A stretch of 64,000 nt of DNA from Agarivorans sp. Alg241-V36 (lineage in GTDB: Bacteria > Pseudomonadota > Gammaproteobacteria > Enterobacterales > Celerinatantimonadaceae). This document shows, one piece after another, positions 63,543 through 64,000 of the stretch. The notes beneath the pieces were generated by a model that was not told the origin of the DNA, searched no databases, and saw only the letters and a list, made by a program, of their open reading frames with translations. The DNA is taken from the NCBI RefSeq assembly GCF_900537085.1, contig NZ_UNRE01000003.1, positions 498,971-562,970 of the forward strand. Direction: 5' to 3'. Each line of letters opens with the position of its first letter. The first letter of the stretch is position 1. A program made the translations under genes and the position numbers.

Positions 63543-64000
63543 ATGAATCGAAAACTGCAAATGCTATCCAACATGTACGTCTTTGCCATCGCTGGAAAGT
63601 CTCTGAGCTTTACAAAAGCAGGAGAAGAACTGTTTATTTCACAGGGCGCAGTTAGCCAACGCATTAAATCTTTGGAAGAGCAACTTGGTTTTAGTCTGTT
63701 TGTAAGATTGACAAGAAAACTTAAGCTGACAAATGAGGGAGAACGCTTGCTGCAGGCATTGAATCAATCTTTCGATGTCATATTTTCAGAACTCGACGAC
63801 ATTAAATTCAACGAATTGCATGGCGAGCTATACATAGGCGTAGCACCAACGTTTGCCCAAAGGTGGATACTAGAAAGGCTTCCAGAATTTCAACAACGCT
63901 ATCCTAACCTTAATATCAAACTGAGAGTAAAAGCGAGTCGCATAAACTTTCAACATGAACCTGTCGATATAGCCATTTACTACAGCAATAACGAACACCC
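63543..64000 (+). CDS. LysR-family regulator, 3' end outside window
   Basis: The frame runs open from ATG 63543 to the right edge (152 residues). The winged helix is clear (NMYVFAIAGKSLSFTKAGEELFISQGAVSQRIKSLEEQLGFSLFVRLTRKLKLTNEGERLL), of the GcvA-like type. The effector domain begins (GELYIGVAPTFAQRWILERLPEFQQRYPNL). It is divergent from the GH4 gene, 114 bp away, and is the likely regulator of that gene. Confidence 0.92.
   Translation, partial: MNRKLQMLSNMYVFAIAGKSLSFTKAGEELFISQGAVSQRIKSLEEQLGFSLFVRLTRKLKLTNEGERLLQALNQSFDVIFSELDDIKFNELHGELYIGVAPTFAQRWILERLPEFQQRYPNLNIKLRVKASRINFQHEPVDIAIYYSNNEH

Overview
The window looks like chromosomal DNA of a marine gammaproteobacterium of the Vibrionales/Alteromonadales sphere; an Agarivorans-like genome is a guess, not shown. 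The basis is a syp-like exopolysaccharide locus, a chromosomal integron, a PL15-type oligoalginate lyase, two large chemoreceptors and moderate GC. No tRNA, rRNA or CRISPR was seen. Genes cut by the edges are a PAS sensor at the left end and a LysR regulator at the right end.

Region 1 (1-16.4 kb) is an exopolysaccharide locus in two minus-strand blocks. The first block reads STAS switch (SypA-like), OmpA-like lipoprotein (SypB-like), six-SLBB export protein (SypC-like), P-loop protein (SypD-like), PhnD-like binding protein, PAS sensor. The second block reads Wzz (SypO-like), GT4 (SypP-like) and a GT2/sugar-transferase fusion (SypQ plus SypR). Each block is headed by a matching sigma-54-type promoter. 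Between the blocks sit a chemoreceptor, yjdM and a complete small integron: intI, attI, two cassettes with one good and one decayed attC.

Region 2 (16.5-31 kb) holds general genes: an SgrR-type regulator, a chemoreceptor, MFS and LysE transporters, a diguanylate cyclase, TetR and MarR regulators with visible palindromic operators, a metallopeptidase and the ABC-F protein YbiT.

Region 3 (31-51 kb) is metabolic: oligoalginate lyase, a GST-like protein, a U32 (RlhA-like) protein, then a purine module (PuuE allantoinase, 8-oxoguanine-deaminase-like amidohydrolase, RutR-like regulator, nucleoside-type ABC importer, 5'-nucleotidase), an SDR enzyme and ethanolamine ammonia-lyase EutBC.

Region 4 (51-64 kb) has an Ntn hydrolase with a divergent LysR gene. 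It continues with two integron-type cassettes with attC sites but no adjacent integrase (about 44 kb from intI), one encoding a caspase-fold-like protein. A lipoprotein pseudogene with two TAG stops and a frameshift follows. Then comes a group of envelope genes (lipoprotein, beta-barrel-like protein, acidic 47-residue-repeat protein), and finally a GH4 glycosidase divergent from a LysR gene.
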